Below are positions 17,915 to 26,376 of a DNA stretch of 64,000 nt, piece by piece (the first letter of the stretch is position 1; each line of letters starts with the position of its first letter). Source of the stretch: Hondaea fermentalgiana (lineage: Eukaryota; Sar; Bigyra; Thraustochytrida; Thraustochytriidae); assembly GCA_014084085.1 (NCBI GenBank), contig NPFB01000071.1, positions 46,035 through 110,034 of the forward strand, read 5' to 3'. A program made the position numbers and the translations under genes. Below the pieces are notes generated by a model. That model did no database searches and had not been told where the DNA came from. It saw only the letters and a program-made list of their open reading frames with translations.

Positions 17915-20443
17915 CTAGTCCAGGCTAGGTATGGAGTGCGAGTACTCTCGGGATTCTGGCAGCGCATGCTTGGCAGAAGCCCCGTACCCATTCGTTTGCG
18001 CATGCGATGAGCCAGACAGGACCGGGTGACCGCGGCCATTGATGTCGAGTGTGGTCGTGGGACCTTTAGTAGCACGCCACATGCCGAGGCCCAGGCGGGA
18101 CACAAAGCCGACGTAAATCACGAGAAAGATGAGTGTGGCAGTAAGGCCAACACTCGAAAGTGTGAGAAGGTCAACGGTATTGACAACCAGGTAGGCATTG
18201 ATGCAAATGACCACGATGCAAATTGCAAGGCCCATCGTCTGTACAGTCTTGCTGTTGGCGTACGGGCCCATGTACTTGGAGGAACCAGTAAAAAGAAGCA
18301 GAGGGAACAAAGCAAAGGGAAGCTGCAGACTCTGAAGCACATTGAGCATTTCATCAAGCTTGTCTGCGGCCAGCAGATTGGAGTTGGCCAAGACAGCGAC
18401 CACAAGTGCGGGAATAAGAGAAACGGCGCGCGTGATCCCAACACGCACCCAATTTGGGATCTCTAGTTCCAAGAAGCCTTCCATAATAAATTGTCCTGCA
18501 TAAGTGCCGGTCATGGTCGAGCTCTGCCCAGCAGCAAGGAGACCAATGCTCCAGACAACGGCTGCAGCCTCTCCGACGAAGGCCCCAAGGGCCGATGCTG
18601 CGCCCTGCAGACCAATGGGCATACAGGAGCCTTGAACACCGCCATCGGTGACGCAAGAGATGGAAGAGTGCGCGCCATGTGACGCAGGCGCCAGTGGAAC
18701 ACAGGCGTACGGCGGTTGCACAGCCACGTTGCCTGGCTCAAGTCTCAGTTCGTGTTGCACAGCACTGCAGGTATCACTGTAGAATCCATGCGCAAAGACG
18801 GCAACAACGGCGACATTGATCAAAAGCGAGACCAAGAGAGCGAGGCCAGCTTCAATCGAAAAGTAGTAGTTGGCCTCAGCAACGCGATGTGGACGAGATC
18901 GATCGATGTCGCGAGATAGAACAAGCGCAGAGTGCAGAAAGATGTTGTGCGGCATCACAACTGCACCGAGGATGCTCACAGCTTGTACAGAAGCCTCCTT
19001 TTGAACATACGGTACAAAAAGACCATGCGCTATTTCCACAGGGTCGCCAGGATCGGAGAGAAAGGTACCCACGAAGCAAAGAACCATGAGCCCAATGAGG
19101 ACCACAAAGAAGAGCTCGAGCTGGCGCACTCCAATCACATGCAGACCTAGAAATGTAAGGGTGTCTAGACCTGTGAGCAAACAGCCTACCCAAAGAGGAA
19201 TACCAAAAAGGACCCTGAATGCAATAGCTGACCCCAGAAGCTCTTGGCAATCCGAGCCGATTACCGCGAGCTGCATCATTGCAAACAGCACATATGTATC
19301 CCAGCGGCCGTAGTGCTCGCGGCAAGCTTCCGCAAGATTCTTGTTCATGACAACGCCAAGGCGTACCGCGAGACACTGATAGAATAAACCCAAGAGTGTC
19401 GCCACGGTGAGAACCCATAAGAGCTGGTACCCGTGGAAAGCACCTGCCTGCAGATCGGATTCAATATTGCCCGGATCAAGGTAAGCGACGGACATGAGCC
19501 ATCCAGGACCACAATAAAGCCAGAATTTGCGAAATGAGAAGCGCGTCGAATTTCGAAATCGCGGACTACCCGCGCCACTATACGCGTAGCTTCCTATGCT
19601 GTCCTCAGATACTTGCTTAGCTAAAAGAGGGTGCATTTCCGAAAGTGGAGGAGATGCTCGTCCGCTCGTCACAAACGGAGTGCCATTACCTGGAATCTCG
19701 CCGTCCTCTTCGCTTGTGCTTGGGATCCGCGGGAGCCACCGCTCGCGCGCTGGTAGCCCTTGCTTGGTGGTCACAGGACTCTTGTTCGAAGCTTCTTCGC
19801 CGTGGTGATGACGATCTCGCTCGAAACTTGCAGACGGCAGAGCGCTCTGGGGACTTTGAGGACTGATAGCTCCTTCGTGTCGAAGCTCTGCAGGCATTGT
19901 GCTCTGCAGAGCTTCTTCTACGTCTGCTGTAGCGTTGTCTGCGCCGCTAATAGGTTCGTCGCCCTCTTGAGCATTTTCGTCGTCATCTTCGTCAGGTATG
20001 TGAACTTTGTTGTCCTCCTCAAAGCGGAAGCTTGTTCGTGTGAGAATATCAAAGTGAAAGCGCACATTTTCCCGTGCCTTCTTTTTGACGGCGTGGTCCC
20101 AGCTCGTGGCGCGAGGTCTGCGAGTTTGCCGCAATGCTTCGTCGTGCTCGCTGGGCACACCGTCTGTGTGGAGCCGCGCTCGGTGCGGGTCTCCAGATCT
20201 TCCGCGCACGAGCGATGGCGCGAGCCCAAGCGCCGCGCTGTAGGCCCGCCCTGCCTCCGCGGCAGTCCCCGCGCTCCACGCCGCGGCCCTCGACGTTGGC
20301 GCCGCAGGCGTCCACTGCCTCCATGCCGTTGCGTCGTCGTCTGCGAGCTGCCTGGGCGAGGAGCCGCCCCCGGCCGTCGCAGCGCCGGTACCCGGCCCGC
20401 GCGGGCCCGGCCCGTCTTTCCCGTCGCGCCGCGCGGCCTCCAT
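17915..20443 (-). CDS. NRAMP-family divalent metal transporter
   Basis: 842 aa from the ATG at 20443; the frame opens at a TTG three codons earlier. NRAMP transporters move Mn2+/Fe2+ with protons across plasma or endosomal membranes. A cytosolic N-terminus of about 310 residues is acidic and Ser-rich. About 11-12 membrane helices follow. TM1 carries DPGN (323-326), TM6 carries MPHN (497-500) followed by FLHSALVLSRD; these supply the Asp, Asn and Met metal ligands. The helix AGQSSTMTGTYAGQFIMEGF matches the conserved signature of later helices. The core is complete. The N-terminal extension is long compared with animal DMT1. The tail after the last helix is short and polar. Which metal and which membrane are not deducible. 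Confidence 0.95.
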   Translation of the reverse strand: MEAARRDGKDGPGPRGPGTGAATAGGGSSPRQLADDDATAWRQWTPAAPTSRAAAWSAGTAAEAGRAYSAALGLAPSLVRGRSGDPHRARLHTDGVPSEHDEALRQTRRPRATSWDHAVKKKARENVRFHFDILTRTSFRFEEDNKVHIPDEDDDENAQEGDEPISGADNATADVEEALQSTMPAELRHEGAISPQSPQSALPSASFERDRHHHGEEASNKSPVTTKQGLPARERWLPRIPSTSEEDGEIPGNGTPFVTSGRASPPLSEMHPLLAKQVSEDSIGSYAYSGAGSPRFRNSTRFSFRKFWLYCGPGWLMSVAYLDPGNIESDLQAGAFHGYQLLWVLTVATLLGLFYQCLAVRLGVVMNKNLAEACREHYGRWDTYVLFAMMQLAVIGSDCQELLGSAIAFRVLFGIPLWVGCLLTGLDTLTFLGLHVIGVRQLELFFVVLIGLMVLCFVGTFLSDPGDPVEIAHGLFVPYVQKEASVQAVSILGAVVMPHNIFLHSALVLSRDIDRSRPHRVAEANYYFSIEAGLALLVSLLINVAVVAVFAHGFYSDTCSAVQHELRLEPGNVAVQPPYACVPLAPASHGAHSSISCVTDGGVQGSCMPIGLQGAASALGAFVGEAAAVVWSIGLLAAGQSSTMTGTYAGQFIMEGFLELEIPNWVRVGITRAVSLIPALVVAVLANSNLLAADKLDEMLNVLQSLQLPFALFPLLLFTGSSKYMGPYANSKTVQTMGLAICIVVICINAYLVVNTVDLLTLSSVGLTATLIFLVIYVGFVSRLGLGMWRATKGPTTTLDINGRGHPVLSGSSHAQTNGYGASAKHALPESREYSHSIPSLD

Positions 20444-21464
20444 CACGGCCAACGCAATCGTGAAGTGCAGAATGCGGAATGGTTGTTTGGTCTCGTGGAT
20501 CTTACTCCGATGCTCTTCTCTCTGACCACTGGCATTTTGCGGCTTCCGTGCCTGTCATCATAATGATCGTCGTGAAAGCAAGCCCGCAGCCGCAACAAGT
20601 AAGATTGGATGAACTATTTGAGAGCGCCTCGATTTCAATCGTAAGCTTCGTATCGTCATTTGCCGCGACAATGCCGTATACGCTTTGCGCCAACAAGACC
20701 CGCCAAGCCCAGCTTGACTAGGATATTTCAGCTTGGAAACAGGCACTGTGTGTGTATCTGCCTCGATGATTGTACGAGTCGATGGAGTTTTGCCAAAACC
20801 TTGCAGGTAAATGCCGTCATTGTCCCTCTTCTTGCGCGGCACATACAGGCATTATAACCTTCTCCTAGAGGTTGGCATCATTGCTAGTGCTTGCGAACGG
20901 TGGAAGATCGATCGCCTATGAAGATCTCGGGAGCGTCGATGTTACTTGTGGGTGTTGCATTCTAGCTTGATCCTGACGCGGACTTTAAACCTCAGCGTTG
21001 TACGATTGCCGACTTTTCTTCTGCGAAGGACGACGGCCTCGTGTTCGTAAACCCAGAGCTGAGGCCGGCTGCCGATAATGGAACAGCATCAACGTTTTTC
21101 AGGCGAGAGCTAGCCAGTATCTGGCGTTGAATCTTGAACATCCGCGTAGCCCGCTTGTGGGCGCGTGGAAACGCTTGACGCGGCCGTTCACGCGCAACCT
21201 ATAGGCACAAGACAGCACGAGGTTGCAACCAGCATTGAGAGTTGCAGGTTATTTTCGTCCAGCCGAACAACTTGATCAACTAGCTGAGGCATGAGCGATA
21301 AGCCACAAAACCGGAGGGTGCAATCGAGCGTAAATTGGGGCGGTGTCAGGCATTTCTTTTTGGGCTCTTCAAAGGTACAGGCACAATCTAGGATACCCTG
21401 CGGGGCTTTGAAGACCCCGCGATCTGAAGTGCGTTTTTAGTTCGAGCTGCAGTGAACTAGTGAA

Positions 21465-22691
21465 TTATTTGTTATATGCAGAATATTTCTCCGCAATGGA
21501 GGTCGCCATGGGGGGCAATAAAACATCAACACGACTGGTCTTATGGAAAGCGTTCTTGTTGTAGAAGCGCACTCTGTAAGCCCATGCCACGAGCCGATGG
21601 TTGGATAACAGTAGGTCCTTTGCAAACGTAGTCTCCGGGATCATCGGCCTAGATTCAGGATCCACCTTGAAAAAGCTTGTAACCGGAACATTTCTTTGGC
21701 GCAAATCGGTACTACACAGCTTGCAAACCTGAACTGTCCGCCAGCCACCCCTTCGCTATGAACTACGAGACATCTTTTGGACGAAATTTTTTTGACGGCT
21801 CTGCTTCCCTCAGCGCACCTGGTAGGATTGAATTCGATCTGATCGAACATCCGACTGCTCGCGTCGATAAGTTCTTCAATGCCATCAAGATTCTAAAGAA
21901 CGCCGCAGACACCACATGCATGGCAATAGTGATTGTTTGGATCAGGGGTGTATGAAAAGAACTTGTTCACGTAATTTGCAACGAGTTAATCCGATGGTAA
22001 CTGGCACTTGCGGCACTCGTCAAGCGATTCATCAGCTAGGAAGAATCGATTTAAATTCTCTGTGAATTTGTCCATTGGAGCCGTCTCATTTTCATCTTGC
22101 GAGTTGGCCGACTTGTCCGTTGGAGCCGTGTCATTGTCGTCACGCGAGTTGCCCGGCCCCTCTCTGTTTGCCTACTGTGACGCAACATGACTCATTTGCG
22201 CCCGAGAATGGCAACGCTTTCTGCTCGAATGCCTGCCCCCGCAGCTTGCACACGGCCTCGATGAACAGCGGTCCTTTCGAGTACATTTCCGCTTGCCCGC
22301 CCCACACCAGCTCGAACAGCTAGTCCATCTGAATGACGACAACTGCACGAAGCACACTGGCATTCTTGACGATAGGTATGCGGTTCGATACATTTACAAC
22401 AAGGTCGACTTGGGCATCGATCGCGCCTACACTATTTCTCATTATTTTTGCACCAGCAAGCCATTTCGTTGACCTGCGTTCAAGGCTTGCATGCGCAGTT
22501 GAACGGTCCATGTTGGTTCGTGCCCCGAGCTCGGATGGTCCCGGAATGAACGAAAGGCTCGTGTTATTATCTCGTGCCCTCGGCCCGAATGGCCCTAAAT
22601 GGCGGATGGGCGACACGACCATGCAAGAGACGCCGCAATTGCTCAAATCTTGTCCAATTTTGATGCCGCAATAAGGGTTCCGCCCAGCCAC
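21465..22691 (-). pseudogene. Decayed ORF with Cys-pair motifs, possibly a mobile-element relic
   Basis: Reading the minus strand, protein-like stretches continue across stops and frame changes. One starts near 22691 and reads through a TAG near 22321 into LFELVWGGQAEMYSKGPLF. Another holds DKFTENLNRFFLADESLDEC with a following KC pair. After a TAA it continues with NYVNKFFSYTPDPNNHYC and HACGVCG, then a TAG and LDGIEELIDASS. A further frame ends near 21465 with KDLLLSNHRLVAWAYRVRF. CxxC and HxCGxCG pairs suggest zinc binding. I recognise no transposase or polymerase motif, so the origin is open. That it is decayed rather than intron-split is inferred from missing splice-like borders. Confidence 0.35.
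22068..22157. repeat. 45-bp imperfect tandem duplication
   Basis: Two adjacent 45-bp units starting TTGTCC(A/G)TTGGAGCCG. The unit length is a multiple of three, and on the minus strand each unit reads as an Asp/Asn/Thr-rich 15-residue repeat inside the decayed ORF. Confidence 0.75.
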
Positions 22692-22915
22692 CCCCCCGGT
22701 ATAAAGATCGTGAAAAAAAAAAGCACTTCAGAAAAAACGCACTTCAGAAATACCCAAGGCCGAGGCCTAGCATGTGCACATAACGTAACCGATTTTTTGT
22801 TATAGTCCCACCAACACCAACTATCCCCGCGAGCAAATCACACGACCTAGACGACGAGCCAAGGCTCTAGTTCAGCCGAGAAATTTTTATCCTTCACAGG
22901 ATGGCGCAGCTTATT

Positions 22916-25318
22916 TTAGGCTGTCCCGTTGTTCTTGATCAAAGTCTCCTTAAATCCCCTCGATACTCGAACGTTAAAGGTGCTGCGTGAGTCAACAAGC
23001 CCCAAAGCTTGGAATGGGGTGTACTTGCAGAGTGGCTTGTGGCGTTCGCATGTGTCAAAGTAAAAGACCTCGTCGACCGACCAGTTCAAAGGACTAAAGG
23101 CCGATTCTAGGGACCACCGGACCATTCGACGCGACAGACGCAACCCCCCAGCAAACACCCGTCCCACACGCCTCGTAGGCTGCCATATCTTCGCTGATGG
23201 TGTCCACACTGTTTCATCGTGGGGCTCCGCCTCTTTACGAATGTATTCGTCCGGAGTTGCAGCGGATTTGAATGACACCGCAAGTAGGTCAGAGTCGTCG
23301 TGGATCACACTTTCGAAAAGAGTCGATATAGACCCGGTAAAAACAACGTCGTAGTCAAACAGCCACAAGTACTCCAGATCAGGGCGTGTGTCGAGCATGT
23401 GCTTGAAAATTACCATCGACGATGCAGTGGTGTGAAGCCACATAAGTCGATCTACGTTCTGATTTGCTTCATGAAAAACAATCTTGTCGTCCGGTGATAC
23501 CTTTTGACATAGCAAGCCAAAAAAAAGCGTCTCGCAGCCCTTTGCAAAAGCAGCCTGTGCCTCGTAGGGTATCAGAGTGTTGACAATACTCTCGCTATCC
23601 AACCGAATGACTTCAAAGCCAATTTCTGTTCCGCGCTTGTGTTCGGTCTCAAGCAAGTGATAGTCGTCTTTCGAGTCATTCTTGGAAAGAAATGCGGCAA
23701 CTACTTCGCCTCCGCTTTGATAAAGGTCACGTGCCCATGCGTGGAGCGTTTGGTTGATGCGCGTGGAAACAGAGTGAGTTTTCATGACCATTGCTTGACG
23801 AGAGTTTCGGCCGTGGCGTGGCTCTCGACGAGGTGGTCGCGTAAGACGACTCACAATCTGTTCCTTGGCCAGTTTTCCATACTTTTCAACTTGAAAGGCC
23901 TTTGCGCATAGCTTTACGTCTTCCAGCTCAGACTGTCCATAGAGCAAGCCTGCAAGTTTTCCATAAGACTGCATTACTGACTCGCCTTTCCACGCAATAT
24001 CGACGGGAAGAGGATATCGCCCCTGACGGGTTGTTCCGGTAAGAAGTTGCGCGTCCGGCACTTTCTCGATAATTTTGGCGAGTTGGCATTCGTGCATTTT
24101 CCCTCCGTAGCCTGCAACTATCCCAGAAGTGCATTCCGAAAGTGTCTCAGGGCGAAACAAATTCTCGTCCCAATACCTCGACACATCATTGCGGGAAAGG
24201 GACTCGTTGGGTGAAATCCAGAGGGCTTGAACTGGACGCATGCTCGCGTCGTTCTTGAAATCGATGAGCGGGACGCTCAATTTAGGGAATTTTTCAATGT
24301 CGACTGCATGATTCTGCTCCGTGATCTTGGAGCTTGGGACATTCAATCGACGACGCAAGAACAAATCTGCGCTCGTTGAGGGTGCAATTGTGTCGGAGAC
24401 TTGCCCCTTTAGATTTCGATCTTTGGTCTCGATTTCTTGGGCTGCGACAGTAAAAGGTGCGCGCAAAAGGCAGTTACGATCGCGCAATGCGTTCTCCACT
24501 TCGGCTAGAGTCCAGTCGCTTCGCAAACGATTGCCAGGCCGCAAGTAGAGGACTCGCTTAAAAGTTTTGAGAGCCCACAAAGCACGCATTTCAAATCCTG
24601 GATCGGTGATCTCGAGCTGAACACTTGGCCCAAGTGCGCGGCGAGCAAGCTCCGCAAGAGATCCGGAACTTGTCACAATAATGAGCTGCGCGACAGGAGA
24701 CTTTGCTTTTGCATTGTATGCTTCTACTTGGGCCATCAACTCATGAAGATACAGTGACTGCATTCGCTTGAGAAGAAAGACATTCGAGTGATTTGTTCCA
24801 CTCTTTTGGCCATTTTCGTATTGACTGATCCGAGGTCCTCGAAGAATGGTTGCGATTGCAAGACGAGCAACTCCTTGGGTTGCAGCAGAAGATACCATTG
24901 TTTTTGGCATGTACGGTTTAGCAACGCCTTCAGCGCGACCTTTTGCATGATTTATATCATCTTTACTCTGAGGATTTTCCCAAGCGCCGTCGATGCCCGA
25001 ATGAGGGAAACCTTCTTGTTTGCTGCCAGAGCACGGGAAGATTGAGTCTGTGATCTCGGTAGAGTCATTCTTGCTTGAAGGAGAGGCGAACGAAGGTAGC
25101 TTACCTTCAGCGCCGGCTACAGGAGTGTCTTCTTTGCGCGAGCTTTCTCCAAATATTCTCAAGCCAACCAGACCATCAACCTGCTCAAGACCAGTACCAA
25201 GTGTAAATTTCTCTTGTTGGACAAACGAGAGGGTGAGCGCGCCAGCGAGCAGCAGCCCGAGCCCCGCACAAGCGCCTCTCCTGCGTCGAGCGCTGACCCG
25301 ATCGTTAGTTTCGCTCAT
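22916..25318 (-). CDS. Type II membrane glycosyltransferase-like protein with duplicated GT-A-like halves (copy A)
   Basis: 800 aa. A basic N-terminus (SARRRRGACAG) precedes one hydrophobic segment at about 15-32, the plan of a Golgi type II membrane protein. The C-terminal half has PDLEYLWLFDYDVVFTG with a DxD at 654-656, followed by LLAVSF, RRMVRWSLESAFSPLNWSVD and a Cys-containing KYTPF segment. These resemble GT-A glycosyltransferases that bind metal and nucleotide sugar through DxD. An N-terminal half (about 170-290) repeats the layout: an LIIVTSSG strand, then FKRVLYLRPGNRLRSDW at the DxD position without acidic residues, suggesting a degenerate second module. It is paralogous to the gene at 26377-28605 in the same orientation. 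Donor and acceptor sugars are unknown. Confidence 0.72.
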   Translation of the reverse strand: MSETNDRVSARRRRGACAGLGLLLAGALTLSFVQQEKFTLGTGLEQVDGLVGLRIFGESSRKEDTPVAGAEGKLPSFASPSSKNDSTEITDSIFPCSGSKQEGFPHSGIDGAWENPQSKDDINHAKGRAEGVAKPYMPKTMVSSAATQGVARLAIATILRGPRISQYENGQKSGTNHSNVFLLKRMQSLYLHELMAQVEAYNAKAKSPVAQLIIVTSSGSLAELARRALGPSVQLEITDPGFEMRALWALKTFKRVLYLRPGNRLRSDWTLAEVENALRDRNCLLRAPFTVAAQEIETKDRNLKGQVSDTIAPSTSADLFLRRRLNVPSSKITEQNHAVDIEKFPKLSVPLIDFKNDASMRPVQALWISPNESLSRNDVSRYWDENLFRPETLSECTSGIVAGYGGKMHECQLAKIIEKVPDAQLLTGTTRQGRYPLPVDIAWKGESVMQSYGKLAGLLYGQSELEDVKLCAKAFQVEKYGKLAKEQIVSRLTRPPRREPRHGRNSRQAMVMKTHSVSTRINQTLHAWARDLYQSGGEVVAAFLSKNDSKDDYHLLETEHKRGTEIGFEVIRLDSESIVNTLIPYEAQAAFAKGCETLFFGLLCQKVSPDDKIVFHEANQNVDRLMWLHTTASSMVIFKHMLDTRPDLEYLWLFDYDVVFTGSISTLFESVIHDDSDLLAVSFKSAATPDEYIRKEAEPHDETVWTPSAKIWQPTRRVGRVFAGGLRLSRRMVRWSLESAFSPLNWSVDEVFYFDTCERHKPLCKYTPFQALGLVDSRSTFNVRVSRGFKETLIKNNGTA

Positions 25319-25401
25319 CGTGAATCAATTCTGTCCGCTTTTACGGAGACTTCTTGTCTGAAAACATGAGTTTTTTCAGTAAGACCCCCGGCAATACCGG
25401 C

Positions 25402-25442
25402 GTCATACAGAGTATAGCAAACGGGTCATACAGAGTATAGCA
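25402..25442. repeat. Short direct repeat, 18 bp with 23-bp period
   Basis: GTCATACAGAGTATAGCA occurs at 25402-25419 and again at 25425-25442, shortly upstream of the copy A start codon. It could be a regulatory duplication or a small insertion footprint. Confidence 0.7.
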
Positions 25443-25700
25443 TGTTTGCTGAGGTGCCACGTGGCAACCCTATGTTTCGGTCGTGACCTTCTCTCTCTAT
25501 CCTAGTTTATTTTTTTATTTTTTATTTTTTTAATTAACACGGAGTTCGCGAGTAAAGTGCCACCTGGCCTCTCCTTCTCCGAAGGCCTCCTGGGCATCAG
25601 CCCTGTGCGGCTTTGCTTCGATCCGCGCGCGGCTGCGGCAGCGTGCCCGCGCCCCTGGGGGAGGACGCCGGCCGGAAGGGCGCGGGCGTGCGGGCCGTCC

Positions 25701-25800
25701 NNNNNNNNNNNNNNNNNNNNNNNNNNNNNNNNNNNNNNNNNNNNNNNNNNNNNNNNNNNNNNNNNNNNNNNNNNNNNNNNNNNNNNNNNNNNNNNNNNNN
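25701..25800. other. Assembly gap (100 N)
   Basis: Exactly 100 Ns, the usual placeholder for a gap of unknown size. It lies between the tandem glycosyltransferase-like paralogs, so another copy or repeat may be missing. Confidence 0.99.
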
Positions 25801-26376
25801 AGTCGTCCATGATGCAAGATTGCTGCTTGTGCTGCTTGCAACGCAACCGCCAAAGGGAAAGAGTCTTGTATCTCCACACGGGACAGAGCTCACTGCTAGA
25901 ATCCAACTTATGAGTGGCATGCTAAAATAAGAATAATTGTGTCAGTGTAGTATATGAGGCAACAGTTATGAAAAAATTCACAGTTTGTAGGGCGGAAAGG
26001 TACTCTTAGGTAAGGCTCCAAAATTCTGGCATATTTTCCCACACTCGACTGTTCGAGGGTCGCAACTACTAAGTTGTGAAATGGCTTAATTTCACCACAG
26101 CCATCAATTTTTTCTATTTTGGAAGAAGTAGGTCGAAAGGACATAATCAATATGTCCCTATTAGCGCCGCTCAGAGACTGGCCATAGCTGGCACAGGCCG
26201 TCTACGACGGCAGCTCCTCTTGTAAGAAACCTCCCTAGCGTCTCCTCATTCTTTTCCCTTTCTTTTTTTCCTATGTAATAAAAGTAGTCTTGTCATGGGG
26301 GGCAGTAAAACATGAACCAACTCCGTGATAGAAAAAAAAAAGAAAAAAAAAGGGCTTCGCAAATCTAGCAACGTGA

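Larger units (their letters stand above)
20444..22915. other. 2.5-kb gene-poor interval with a decayed minus-strand ORF
   Basis: Upstream of NRAMP and downstream of the first large glycosyltransferase-like gene. 20444-21460 holds no recognisable feature. 21465-22691 holds the broken ORF listed separately. A 45-bp tandem repeat is at 22068-22157 and an AGGCCTAG site at 22763-22770. Confidence 0.5.
25319..26376. other. Intergenic interval between tandem paralogs, with assembly gap
   Basis: Includes a 23-bp-period duplication at 25402-25442 and an AT-rich tract at 25505-25540. The GC content rises sharply at 25600-25700, just before the N run. A-rich tracts lie near 26330-26352. The open frames spanning the N run are not genes. 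What the gap hides cannot be known. Confidence 0.5.

Noticed and set aside
22333..22674. Plus-strand 113-codon ORF
   Set aside because: It is antisense to the more protein-like decayed minus-strand ORF and has no domain.
25502..25930. ORFs spanning the N run at 25701-25800
   Set aside because: They exist only because N codons are not read as stops.
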